64,000 nt of DNA from Allomesorhizobium sp043769475. Lineage in GTDB: Bacteria > Pseudomonadota > Alphaproteobacteria > Rhizobiales > Rhizobiaceae. Positions within the stretch are counted from its first letter, which is position 1. Each line of letters starts with the position of its first letter. The position numbers and the translations under genes are program-made. The stretch lies in the NCBI RefSeq assembly GCF_043769475.1, contig NZ_CP171729.1, positions 1,116,001-1,180,000 of the forward strand, given 5' to 3'. Below, in pieces: positions 34,570 to 43,059 of the stretch. The notes below the pieces were generated by a model. That model made no database searches. It was given only the letters and a program-made list of their open reading frames with translations, and was not told where the DNA came from.

Positions 34570-35472
34570 TCACGCCTGCGCGGCGAGCCAGTCGCGAACC
34601 TTTCTGGCGCTGGCCGAAAGCTCGCGGTTCTTCGGCCAGACGACGTGGAAAGCCTTGCCGGTCCTCATCACATGGTCGGTGACCTGAACCAGCAGGCCGC
34701 TCTCGACCAGCCTGTCCGTCAGGTGCCGCCAGCCGAGCGCGATGCCCTGGCCCCCCATCACCGCCTGGATGACGGGAACATAGTCATTGATGAGCAGCCC
34801 GCGATTGGCCACCGCGCCGTTGATGCCGGCCGATTGGAACCATTCGTTCCACGTCGCGGCCTCCCGGAACGGCTCCTCGAGGTGGATGAGGCGGTGGCGC
34901 GTCAGCTCCGCGACCGATTTCGGCGCGCCGTTGCGGCCGGCATAGGACGCGCCCGCCACGGCATAGATCTCTTCCGTCGCCAGCCGCAGGCAATCGTAGA
35001 ACGGAAAATCCGCCGGCGCCCCGCCGCGTATGCCGAGCGGGATGCCTTCGGCGATGAGGTCGATGTCCCGGTCCGAAGTCTGGATGCGAAGATCGATGCC
35101 GGGCAGGTCGTCGCGGAACTGCTGCAGCCGCGGCATCATCCAGAAGGAGGCAAAGGCGGTGGAGGCCGAGAGCGTCACATGTCCGCCGCCTGCGAAGGCG
35201 CGCAACTCCTCGGCCGACTTGCGAATATGCGAAAGGCCGAGCGTGACGTCGGCGAAGAAGCGCTCACCGGCCTCCGTCAGCCGCACCTGGCGATGCTTGC
35301 GCAGGAACAGGGCCACACCGAGTTGCCGTTCCAGTCCCCGGACAGCGTAGGAGACCGCGGCCTGCGACATGCCGAGCTCTCGCCCGGCGGCGGTGAAGCT
35401 GCCGAGCCTGCCGGCGGCCTCGAATACGATGAGGGAGCCCGCGGAGGGGAGGAGGTGGCGGAGGCTTTGCAT
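34570..35472 (-). CDS. LysR family regulator, GcvA type
   Basis: 300 residues. The winged helix-turn-helix (LIVFEAAGRLGSFTAAGRELGMSQAAVSYAVRGLERQLG, about residues 14-52) is followed by FLRKHRQVRLTEAGERFF and a periplasmic-binding-like effector domain with FASFWMMPRL, the usual form of GcvA-like LysR proteins. It is divergent from the MttB-family gene with only 99 bases between them, so it most probably controls that gene and the binding protein behind it. Effector unknown; a methylated amine or glycine is a reasonable guess from context. Confidence 0.93.
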   Translation of the reverse strand: MQSLRHLLPSAGSLIVFEAAGRLGSFTAAGRELGMSQAAVSYAVRGLERQLGVALFLRKHRQVRLTEAGERFFADVTLGLSHIRKSAEELRAFAGGGHVTLSASTAFASFWMMPRLQQFRDDLPGIDLRIQTSDRDIDLIAEGIPLGIRGGAPADFPFYDCLRLATEEIYAVAGASYAGRNGAPKSVAELTRHRLIHLEEPFREAATWNEWFQSAGINGAVANRGLLINDYVPVIQAVMGGQGIALGWRHLTDRLVESGLLVQVTDHVMRTGKAFHVVWPKNRELSASARKVRDWLAAQA

Positions 35473-35479
35473 AAATCCA

Positions 35480-35491
35480 GCTTATACAAGC
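35480..35491. promoter_or_regulatory. Small palindrome in the LysR-mttB gap
   Basis: GCTT-ATAC-AAGC, a symmetric 12-base site with a TA core placed 9 bases upstream of the lysR start. LysR proteins bind such short dyads (T-N11-A type). Low-information site; regarded as a candidate only. Confidence 0.3.
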
Positions 35492-35571
35492 CATCAGGAT
35501 TTTCCAGCGTCACAAGGATAGAACGTGGGGCTAGTTTCATGAAAACAGGGTCGGAACTTGCCGGAGGCGGA

Positions 35572-37143
35572 ATGGCGGAAATTACGGGCGAGATGATCGA
35601 GAAACCGGCGCCGCCCCGCCGCGAGCGCGGCGGCGGCAGGATCGCGCGGCGCGAATTGCGCTCGCATGGCAACGAAGGGCACGGCCGGCCCTATATCGTC
35701 CGCAATATCCCGACCTACGACATATTGTCGGAAGAGAATCTGCTTCGCATCGAGGCGATTGCCGACCGCATCCTGGCCGAGATCGGCATCGAGTTCCGCG
35801 ACGATGCGGTAGCGCTCGACCACTGGAAGCGGGCAGGGGCGAACATTGACGGCGCCCTGGTCAAATTCGAACCCGGCATGCTGCGCGAGATTCTGAAGAC
35901 CGCACCGGCCGAGTTCACCCAGCACGCGCGCAACCCGGCAAATTCGGTACAGATCGGTGGCAAGAATGTCGTCTTTTCGCCGGCCTACGGTTCGCCCTTC
36001 GTCATGGATTTGGACAAGGGCCGCCGCTACGGCACGATCGAGGATTTCCGCAACTTCGTGAAGCTCGCGCAGTCCTCGCCATGGCTGCACCATTCGGGCG
36101 GCACGATCTGCGAGCCGGTCGACGTGCCGGTCAACAAGCGCCATCTCGATATGGTTTACTCCCATGTAAAATACTCCGACCGCGGTTTTATGGGCTCGGT
36201 GACTTCCGAAGCCAGGGCGGAAGATTCGATCGACATGGCGCGGATCGTCTTCGGACAAAAATTCGCCGACGAGAACTGCGTCATCCTCGGCAACGTCAAC
36301 GTCAACTCGCCGCTGGTCTGGGACGCGACCATGACCACGGCGCTGCGCGCCTACGCCCGCGCCAACCAGGCGGCGGTGATCGTGCCTTTCATCCTCGGCG
36401 GCGCCATGGGACCGGTGACGAATGCCGGCGCCATCGCCCAGTCGCTCGCCGAAACCATGGCCGGCTGCGCGCTGACGCAGCTCGAACGCCCCGGCGCGCC
36501 GGTGATCTTCGGCAACTTTTTGTCCTCCATGTCGCTGCGCTCGGGTTCGCCGACATTCGGCACGCCGGAGCCGGCGATCGGCTCGATGGTGATCGGGCAA
36601 CTCGCGCGGCGGCTCAATCTCCCCCTCCGCTGCTCCGGCAATTTCACCACCTCGAAGCTGCCCGACGCACATGCGATGAACGAGGCCACCATGTCGATGC
36701 TGGCCGCCGTGCATTGCGGCGCGAATTTCGTTCTGCATTCGGCCGGCTTCCTCGATGGGCTCTTGTCCATGTCCTACGAGAAATTCGTCATGGACGCCGA
36801 TTTCTGCGGCGCGCTGCACACCTATCTCGACGGCGTGAAGATCGACGACAACCAGCTCGCGCTCGACGCGTTCAAGGAGGTCGGGCCGGGCAGCCACTTC
36901 TTCGGCTGCGCCCACACGATGCAGAACTACGAAACGGCGTTCTGGGATTCGGAGATCGCCGACAATGAGCCCTTCGAGAAATGGGAGGCGGCGGGAAGCG
37001 AGGACGCAGCGATCCGCGCCAACAAGCGCTGGAAGAAGGCGCTCGCCGAATACGAAGCCCCGCCGCTGGACGAGGGCATCGACGAGGCGCTGAAGGACTT
37101 CATGGCCCGCAAGAAAGGCCAGATGGATGACGCCTGGTACTGA
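35572..37143 (+). CDS. Trimethylamine methyltransferase (MttB) family protein, non-pyrrolysine
   Basis: 523 residues from ATG 35572 (GGAGG just upstream); 35539 is an alternative. The MttB barrel is evident: ILAEIGIEFRDDAVALDHWKRAGA, FSPAYGSPFVMDLDKGRRYGT, ILGNVNVNSPLVWDATMTTALRAYARANQA, GGAMGPVTNAGAIAQSLAETMAGCALTQLERPGAPVIFG. The reading frame has no in-frame amber codon, so it belongs to the non-Pyl branch, whose studied members demethylate quaternary amines such as glycine betaine onto a corrinoid protein. No corrinoid protein or its activator is nearby. A divergent LysR and a downstream binding protein suggest a specific amine substrate. Confidence 0.88.
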   Translation: MAEITGEMIEKPAPPRRERGGGRIARRELRSHGNEGHGRPYIVRNIPTYDILSEENLLRIEAIADRILAEIGIEFRDDAVALDHWKRAGANIDGALVKFEPGMLREILKTAPAEFTQHARNPANSVQIGGKNVVFSPAYGSPFVMDLDKGRRYGTIEDFRNFVKLAQSSPWLHHSGGTICEPVDVPVNKRHLDMVYSHVKYSDRGFMGSVTSEARAEDSIDMARIVFGQKFADENCVILGNVNVNSPLVWDATMTTALRAYARANQAAVIVPFILGGAMGPVTNAGAIAQSLAETMAGCALTQLERPGAPVIFGNFLSSMSLRSGSPTFGTPEPAIGSMVIGQLARRLNLPLRCSGNFTTSKLPDAHAMNEATMSMLAAVHCGANFVLHSAGFLDGLLSMSYEKFVMDADFCGALHTYLDGVKIDDNQLALDAFKEVGPGSHFFGCAHTMQNYETAFWDSEIADNEPFEKWEAAGSEDAAIRANKRWKKALAEYEAPPLDEGIDEALKDFMARKKGQMDDAWY

Positions 37144-37183
37144 GGCGACGGGAACAAGCAAGAGAAAACATCAGGAGGAACCG

Positions 37184-38836
37184 ATGGCATTTTTCAGGAG
37201 CAATGAAGACCGCGTCCCCGCGGTCGTTGAGCAGATGGCAGAAGCGGCCCGTTCCGGCCGCATGGACCGGCGCGAATTTCTTGCGATGGCGAGCGCGATG
37301 GGCGCATCGACGGCATTCGCCTACGGCATGATCGGGCTTGCCGCGCCTACGCGGGCGGTGGCCCAGGAAGCGAAGAAGGGCGGCGTGCTGAAGGTGGCGA
37401 TGGCCGTGAAGGCGCAGAAGGATCCGCGCACCTACGATTGGGTGGAGATGGCGAACATCACCCGGACGTTCCTGGAACCGCTGGTCGCCTATACGCGGAA
37501 CTTCACCTTCGAACCGGTGCTGCTCGAAAGCTGGGACGTGAATGACGAAGCCACCGAATATGTGCTGCACGTCAGGAAGGACGCGACCTGGAACAATGGC
37601 GACCAGTTCAATGCCGATGACGTGATCTTCAACCTGAACCGCTGGTGCGACAAGGCGGCGTCGGGCAATTCCATGGCCGCACGAGTGGGCTCGCTGATCG
37701 ACGAGGCGACCGGGCGCGCCCGGGAAGGCGCCATCACCCGCGTCGACGACCATACGGTGAAGCTGGCGCTCAACAAGCCGGACATTTCGATCATTCCCAA
37801 CCTGACGGATTATCCGGCGCTCGTCGTGCACCGGAACTTCGAGGCGGACGGCGCCGATCCGGTCGCCAAGCCGATAGGTACGGGCGCGTTCGAACTCGTT
37901 TCTTACGACGTAGGCTCGAAGGCCGTGCTCAAACGCCGGGAAAACGGAAGCTGGTGGGGCGGGGAGGCGCTGCTCGACGGGGTCGAGTTCATCGACTACG
38001 GCACCGATCCGGCGGCGATGCTCAATGCATTCGAATCCGGAGAAATCCAGGCCAATTTCGAGACGCCGGCCGACTATGTGGACATACTCGACGGCATGGG
38101 CCTGGTGAAATCGGAGGTGGCGACGGCGACGACGCTGGTCGCGCGCACCAATGTCACCCAAAAACCCTATGACGACCAGCGGGTGCGCAATGCCCTTCAG
38201 ATGGCGGTCGACAACAGCGTGGTGCTGCAACTCGGCTATGGCGGCCGCGGCACGGTCGGCGAGAACCATCATGTGGCCCCGATTCATCCCGAATACGCCG
38301 AACTGCCGAAGAAGCAGCGCGATATGGAAGGTGCGAAAAAGCTTCTGGAGGAGGCCGGACAGATCGACTTCGAGCACGATCTCATAACCGTGGAGGACGA
38401 CTGGCAGAAGAACACGGGCGACGCCATCGCGGCGCAACTGCGCGAAGCCGGCATCAAGGTGAAGCGCACGGTTCTGCCGGGCTCCACCTTCTGGAACGAC
38501 TGGACGAAATATCCCTATTCGATGACCATCTGGTACATGCGCCCGCTCGGCGTGCAGGTCCTGGCGCTCGGCTACAGAACCGGAGAAGCCTGGAACGAGA
38601 GCGGCTACTCCAATCCGGAATTCGACGCCAAGCTCAACGAGGCGCTCGCGGTTGTCGACCCCGAAAAACGCCGCGAGATCATGAAGGACATCGAGCAGAT
38701 ACTCCAGGATTCCGGCGTCATCATCCAGCCGTTCTGGCAATCCCTCTATTGCCACATGGCCGAGGCGGTGAAGGACCACGGCATCCACCCGACCTTCCAG
38801 ATGGACCTGCAGAAGGTTTGGCTCGAGACGGCATGA
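37184..38836 (+). CDS. ABC transporter substrate-binding protein, peptide/opine type (family 5)
   Basis: 550 residues, normal for the dipeptide-binding class. A Tat-type leader is seen (RMDRREFLAMASAMGASTAFAYGMIGLAAPTRAVAQ, about 25-62), so the protein is exported folded to the periplasm. Typical SBP_bac_5 blocks: NITRTFLEPLVAYTRNFTFEPVLLESWDVNDEATEYVLHVRKDATWNNGDQFNADDV and VRNALQMAVDN. AGGAGG 6 bases before the ATG at 37184. It follows the MttB gene by 40 bases, but no permease or ATPase genes follow, so its transporter partners must be elsewhere, or it acts as a receptor. Confidence 0.92.
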   Translation: MAFFRSNEDRVPAVVEQMAEAARSGRMDRREFLAMASAMGASTAFAYGMIGLAAPTRAVAQEAKKGGVLKVAMAVKAQKDPRTYDWVEMANITRTFLEPLVAYTRNFTFEPVLLESWDVNDEATEYVLHVRKDATWNNGDQFNADDVIFNLNRWCDKAASGNSMAARVGSLIDEATGRAREGAITRVDDHTVKLALNKPDISIIPNLTDYPALVVHRNFEADGADPVAKPIGTGAFELVSYDVGSKAVLKRRENGSWWGGEALLDGVEFIDYGTDPAAMLNAFESGEIQANFETPADYVDILDGMGLVKSEVATATTLVARTNVTQKPYDDQRVRNALQMAVDNSVVLQLGYGGRGTVGENHHVAPIHPEYAELPKKQRDMEGAKKLLEEAGQIDFEHDLITVEDDWQKNTGDAIAAQLREAGIKVKRTVLPGSTFWNDWTKYPYSMTIWYMRPLGVQVLALGYRTGEAWNESGYSNPEFDAKLNEALAVVDPEKRREIMKDIEQILQDSGVIIQPFWQSLYCHMAEAVKDHGIHPTFQMDLQKVWLETA

Positions 38837-38876
38837 GAGCAGCCGAACAGGCGGCGCGGGGCTGATGCCTGTTCGC

Positions 38877-39338
38877 TCAACCCCGCCCGCGATAGGGCGC
38901 GACGCCGGTGTCCGGCAGCCAGGCGCCTTCGGGCGGCGCGCCGGTCTGCCAGAACACGTCGATCGGGATGCCGCCGCGCGGATACCAGTAGCCGGCGATG
39001 CGCAGCCACAGCGGCTTCGTCGCCTCTATGATGCGCCGGCCTATCATGACCGTGCAATCCTCGTGGAACGCGCCATGATTGCGGAACGAAACCATGAACA
39101 GCTTCAGCGACTTCGATTCCACCAGCGCGGCATCAGGCGCATAGTCGATGACGATGTGCGCGAAATCGGGTTGGCCGGTCACCGGGCAGAGCGAGGTGAA
39201 TTCCGGGCAGGTGAAGCGCACGATCGCCGGCGGGCCGTCGCCGCGCGTGTAAGGCACGGTTTCCAGGACGGCGGCTTCCGGCGAGGCAGGCGTTTCCACG
39301 CGCGCGCCGAGTTGGGTAAGGGTGTCGGTTTCGGTCAT
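38877..39338 (-). CDS. queF: NADPH-dependent 7-cyano-7-deazaguanine reductase
   Basis: 153 residues, the short unimodular QueF. The catalytic Cys lies in FTSLCPVTGQPDF (about residues 47-59), the substrate-binding ESKSLK motif is at about 74-79, and HGAFHEDC is the second active-site stretch. It reduces preQ0 to preQ1 in queuosine synthesis. GAGGAG before the ATG. Converges with the binding-protein gene; no preQ1 riboswitch is apparent upstream. Confidence 0.96.
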   Translation of the reverse strand: MTETDTLTQLGARVETPASPEAAVLETVPYTRGDGPPAIVRFTCPEFTSLCPVTGQPDFAHIVIDYAPDAALVESKSLKLFMVSFRNHGAFHEDCTVMIGRRIIEATKPLWLRIAGYWYPRGGIPIDVFWQTGAPPEGAWLPDTGVAPYRGRG

Positions 39339-39388
39339 CTTCTGCTCCTCTCATTTCGATGCAATCGGAATGAGCGTGTTGATTGGCC

Positions 39389-39423
39389 GCATGATCTTGT
39401 CCGAAAAGTCTGCGGGATCATGC
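39389..39423. repeat. Rhizobial dispersed repeat, copy 2 (shortened)
   Basis: GCATGATCTTGTCCGAAAAG and the following TCTGC match copy 1 at 20538 base for base; then eight bases (AACTTTTC) of copy 1 are missing before GGGATCATGCT. An ATCGGAATG fragment of the upstream palindrome is also present at about 39364. It lies between queF and the flavoprotein gene. Confidence 0.8.
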
Positions 39424-39466
39424 TTTAGCGGGCGCTTATAGGCATATTGTGTCGGAACGAAAGACC

Positions 39467-41512
39467 ATGATGAGCAACGACCCGCTTCTCCAGCCCTACC
39501 AGCTAAAACACCTGACGCTGAAGAACCGCGTTATGTCGACCGCGCACGAGCCGGCCTATTCCGAGGACGGCATGCCGAAGGAGCGCTACCGGCTCTACCA
39601 TGCCGAAAAGGCCAAGGGCGGCATGGCGCTGACCATGACCGCCGGCTCGGCGATCGTCTCGCGCGACAGTCCGGCCGCCTTCGGCAATCTCCAGGCCTAT
39701 CGCGACGAGATCGTGCCGTGGCTGAGCGAGCTGGCCGATGCCTGCCACGAGCACGACTGCAAGGTGATGATTCAGCTTACGCATCTCGGGCGCCGTACCG
39801 GCTGGAACAGGGCCGACTGGCTGCCGGTGCTCTCGGCCTCGCCGGTGCGCGAGCCGGCCCACCGCTCATTTCCAAAGATCGCCGAGGACTGGGATCTGGA
39901 CCGCATCGTCGCGGACTATGCGAGCGCTGCGCAGCGGATGCAGGCGGCCGGTCTCGATGGCATGGAGTTCGAGGCCTACGGCCATCTGATGGACGGGTTC
40001 TGGTCGCCGGCGACCAATTTTCGCGACGACGAATATGGCGGCTCGCTGGAGAACCGGCTGCGCTTCACCTGGCGGGTGATCGATGCGGTGCGCGAGGCGG
40101 TCGGCGAAAAGTTCATCGTCGGCATCCGGATGGTCGCGGACGAGGATTTCGAAAAGGGCCTGTCGAAGGATGAAGGCGTCGAGATCGCCCGCCGGCTGGC
40201 GGCGTCCGGAAAGTTCGATTTCCTGAATATAATCCGCGGATCGATCGAGACGGACGCGGCGCTGACCAACGTCATCCCGATCACCGGCATGCGCTCATCC
40301 CCGCATCTCGACTTTGCCGGCGAGGTGAGGGCGGCAACTAAGTTTCCGACATTTCACGCTGCCCGCATTGCGGACATTGCGACGGCGCGACATGCCATCG
40401 CTGCCGGAAAGCTCGACATGGTCGGCATGACCCGCGCGCATCTCGCCGACCCGCACATCGTCCGGAAGGTGATGGAGGGCCGCGAGCACGAAATCCGCCC
40501 CTGCGTCGGCGCGACCTACTGCCTCGACCGCATCTATGAGGGCGGCGAGGCGCTGTGCATCCACAACGCCGCGACCGGGCGCGAGGCGACGATCCCGCAT
40601 GTGATCCGCCGGGTGGACGGGCCGCTGAAGAAAGTCGTGGTGGTCGGCGCGGGCGCTGCAGGGCTCGAGGCGGCCAGAGTGGCGGCCGAGCGCGGCCATT
40701 CGGTGATCGTGCTGGAGGCCTCGGGGCAGGCGGGCGGACAGGTTCGGCTCGCCGCGCAGAACATGCGCCGCCGGGAATTGATCGGCATTGTCGACTGGCG
40801 GCTTTCCGAGCTGGACCGGCTCGGCGTTGAAATCCGCTACAACACATGGGCCGAGAAGGACGATGTGCTGGCGCTCGGGCCGGATGTCGTCATCGTCGCC
40901 ACCGGCGGCCTGCCGCAGAACCCGCCGCTGGAGGCGGGCGACGATCTGGTCACGTCGAGCTGGGACATCATCGCCGGCAGCGTGAAGTCGGCCGAGAACG
41001 TGCTCCTCTATGACGACAATGGCGGCCACCAAGGCATGACCGCGGCCGAATTGATCGCCAATGCCGGCGCAAGGCTCGAACTGGTCTCGCCGGAACGCTT
41101 CTTCGCGCCCGAAATGGGGGGCATGAACCATGTGCCCTATATGCGCGCCTTCCACGAGAAGGGCGTGACGATCACCATCAACACCCGCTTACATTCCGTT
41201 CAGCGCGAGGGAAATCAGCTGGTTGCGACGCTTTCCTCCGATTTCGCCGAAGGCTGGCGTGATGAACGCCGCGTCGATCAGGTGGTGGTGGAGCACGGCA
41301 CGCTGCCGCTCGACGATCTTTATCTCGCGCTGAAGCCGCTGTCGAAGAATGGCGGCGCGGTGGATTACGAGAGGCTGGTCGAGGGCGGCGACATTTTCCC
41401 ACAGAAGAGGCCTGACGCCGGCTTCACGCTGCTGCGCATCGGCGATGCCGTCGCGGCGCGAAATATCCACGCCGCGGTTTATGACGGGATCAGGTTCGCG
41501 CTGCGGATTTAG
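39467..41512 (+). CDS. NADH:flavin oxidoreductase, N-methylproline demethylase-like
   Basis: 681 residues. The N-terminal half is an Old-Yellow-Enzyme FMN barrel (LKNRVMSTAHEPAYSEDGMPKERY, GRRTGWNRADWLPV, DGMEFEAYGHLMDGFWSPATNFRDDEYGGSLENRLRF). A cluster segment follows with Cys346, Cys352 and Cys364, but Ala349 where trimethylamine dehydrogenase has its second Cys ligand. The C-terminal half has the FAD dinucleotide fold (VVVVGAGAAGLEAARVAAERG). This is the architecture of trimethylamine dehydrogenase and of enzymes that demethylate N-methylproline, a step in stachydrine breakdown. ATG at 39467, 39470 or GTG at 39449 are possible starts. Not in an operon. Confidence 0.88.
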   Translation: MMSNDPLLQPYQLKHLTLKNRVMSTAHEPAYSEDGMPKERYRLYHAEKAKGGMALTMTAGSAIVSRDSPAAFGNLQAYRDEIVPWLSELADACHEHDCKVMIQLTHLGRRTGWNRADWLPVLSASPVREPAHRSFPKIAEDWDLDRIVADYASAAQRMQAAGLDGMEFEAYGHLMDGFWSPATNFRDDEYGGSLENRLRFTWRVIDAVREAVGEKFIVGIRMVADEDFEKGLSKDEGVEIARRLAASGKFDFLNIIRGSIETDAALTNVIPITGMRSSPHLDFAGEVRAATKFPTFHAARIADIATARHAIAAGKLDMVGMTRAHLADPHIVRKVMEGREHEIRPCVGATYCLDRIYEGGEALCIHNAATGREATIPHVIRRVDGPLKKVVVVGAGAAGLEAARVAAERGHSVIVLEASGQAGGQVRLAAQNMRRRELIGIVDWRLSELDRLGVEIRYNTWAEKDDVLALGPDVVIVATGGLPQNPPLEAGDDLVTSSWDIIAGSVKSAENVLLYDDNGGHQGMTAAELIANAGARLELVSPERFFAPEMGGMNHVPYMRAFHEKGVTITINTRLHSVQREGNQLVATLSSDFAEGWRDERRVDQVVVEHGTLPLDDLYLALKPLSKNGGAVDYERLVEGGDIFPQKRPDAGFTLLRIGDAVAARNIHAAVYDGIRFALRI

Positions 41513-41808
41513 GCGACTGACAGGCTGTTCGTCCTTCACAGCGTCTGCACTCTCCGCATGAGAATGGGGAAGACGCAGACGCCTTCTGGCGCAGCACCGC
41601 CAAACAAATTCTCTTTCAACTGTCCGAATCAGGAATTGCACCCGGGCTCGCCGAACAGGAAGTTGGAGCGCTTCTTCATGCTGTACTAGGCGATATGGCC
41701 ACCCGGAGTGCCGCGAAATTTGCACAATAGCATTGGCTCACGAATGCACCGTCATCATCCGTTTAGATGGCAAAATGCCAGGCAGCTCCCACTAGCGGCC
41801 GCGGTCAA
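41513..41808. other. 296-bp stretch without a gene
   Basis: Nothing convincing is present: no open frame of useful length, no ribosome site, and no strong hairpin or dyad noted. It separates the flavoprotein gene from the minus-strand cyclase gene; transcription converges on it. It is less GC-rich than the surroundings, which may mark the border of the cyclase island. Confidence 0.5.
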
Positions 41809-42651
41809 TCAGATTGTGTAAAGCTCGATAGGCTTCTCAAATCCCTTCAACTGGTATTCCCGACATTCACCTTCAGCCGTTTGGTGCGGGGCTCGGCTGC
41901 AAACTGCCTTCGTCACAAGAATCCGACCAGCGTCGGCGACTGACTGGGCGCGAGCTGCGGTGTTCACGACCGTTCCAATCGCGGTAAGATCCCGGTGTGA
42001 TCGGCCGAACTCTCCGAAGCTGGTTTCCCCGGTGTCGATACCGATACCGATGCCAAGGTCACTTCCGTCCAACCCAGCGCCATTGGTCACGAGAAGCTCA
42101 CGACGCGCATGCCAGCGGCGTTGGATCTCCCGCGCCGCGAGCACGGCACGTTCGGCGTGGTCGTGTTGCTGAATGGGAAAGTTGAATATCGCCATGATCG
42201 CGTCTCCGACGGTCTTGTTAAGAAGCCCGTCAAATTCCCAGATGGCGGCTGCGCATTCATCGTAGAAGGCATCCAGCAGCGACGAGACAGTTTCTGCCGA
42301 GAAAGACTGCGAAAGTGTCGTATAGCCCCTTAGATCAACAAAAAGCACCGAAACGTCGACAGTGACCTGACGGGCTTTCATCACCCGCGTAAACATGAGC
42401 TCGCAAATCGTGCAGGTGTTCGGGTTCATCCGGCTCGGGCGTATGCCAAAGGCGCGAAAGGGAATGGAAGCCGGCCCACGGAGGGGCACTGGCAGCCGCA
42501 TCTGCTGCCAGCAGCCCTTGCAAATTCTTGATTGAGAAGTCGACACTACGGCGGTCCTTTGTGCGACGCTCGCTGACTCTGGCACGCCCGGCCAAGAAAA
42601 TCTCGAGAAAACCGCAGCTGCCACGCGGGTGCAACTTCCCGTCAGGAACAT
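41809..42651 (-). CDS. Class III adenylate/guanylate cyclase with N-terminal Cys motif
   Basis: About 280 residues (start uncertain: the ATG at 42651, a later one at 42501, or TTG at 42738). The C-terminal part, from VTVDVSVLFVDLRGYTTLSQS onward, is a class III cyclase domain with the first metal Asp in FVDLRGYT, the second in GDAIMAIFN, and GIGIDTGETSFGEFG. It should make cAMP or cGMP in the cytoplasm. Upstream of the catalytic domain lies CKGCWQQMRLPVPLRGPASIPFRAFGIRPSRMNPNTCTICE, a conserved block with two Cys pairs that could bind metal or an Fe-S centre. Divergent from a small beta-helix-like gene. Confidence 0.85.
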   Translation of the reverse strand: MFLTGSCTRVAAAVFSRFSWPGVPESASVAQRTAVVSTSQSRICKGCWQQMRLPVPLRGPASIPFRAFGIRPSRMNPNTCTICELMFTRVMKARQVTVDVSVLFVDLRGYTTLSQSFSAETVSSLLDAFYDECAAAIWEFDGLLNKTVGDAIMAIFNFPIQQHDHAERAVLAAREIQRRWHARRELLVTNGAGLDGSDLGIGIGIDTGETSFGEFGRSHRDLTAIGTVVNTAARAQSVADAGRILVTKAVCSRAPHQTAEGECREYQLKGFEKPIELYTI

Positions 42652-42702
42652 CCCGCCCCGGCGCGCGTTGGCCAACTTCCGAAACTCTCGCGAGCATTGA
42701 AC

Positions 42703-42930
42703 ATGCTTACCCGCATCCGTCCGTCGCAGGTCGCGCAATCGAGATCGGCGGCGCTCCAGGCGATGGCCATAGGCGCGGTCGCGGTCGGCGCTCTCGCCTT
42801 CGGCGCCATGGCGATAGGCCGTCTTTCAATTCGCAAGGCGCGAATTCGATCGCTGGAGGTCGACGATCTGACGGTGCGCAATCTCAACATCGTTGAGGGT
42901 ACACGGCCCGATGGTGAATCTCAGCCATGA
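42703..42930 (+). CDS. Small pentapeptide-like repeat protein
   Basis: 75 residues, not a named family I can be sure of. After a basic start (LTRIRPSQVAQSRSAALQ) the sequence runs in five-residue turns with alternating Ala/Ile/Leu and Gly, then Leu/Val: AMAIGAVAVGALAFGAMAIG, then RLSIRKARIRSLEVDDLTVRNLNIVEG. That pattern predicts a short beta-helix stack. The ATG at 42703 follows an in-frame TTG at 42697; no strong ribosome site. Its gap with the divergent cyclase gene is only about 50 bases, so they may be regulated together. Confidence 0.6.
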   Translation: MLTRIRPSQVAQSRSAALQAMAIGAVAVGALAFGAMAIGRLSIRKARIRSLEVDDLTVRNLNIVEGTRPDGESQP

Positions 42931-43059
42931 TGGGCTGTTCAAATCCGTGCGCTTGGCGGCAGCGGAAAGCACGCTGCCGCCCATCACCTTCAGCGTGCAG
43001 ATACAGCATCGGTGCGCTATGATGTCCGAATATCACCGAGGTGTGGATAAGAGCGCACA

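Noticed and set aside
34645..35571. Upstream extension of the MttB frame
   Set aside because: It is antisense to the LysR gene and lacks MttB similarity; start at 35572 with GGAGG is far better.
35572..37143. Possible pyrrolysine MttB
   Set aside because: The frame has no in-frame TAG and is complete, so it is the non-Pyl branch.
37100..38788. Long minus-strand frame opposite the substrate-binding protein
   Set aside because: Shadow frame rich in Arg/His; the plus strand has a Tat leader, a perfect ribosome site and family motifs.
39339..39466. preQ1 riboswitch before queF or a leader for the flavoprotein gene
   Set aside because: The queF upstream sequence has only a plain ribosome site; the structure in the gap is the dispersed repeat.
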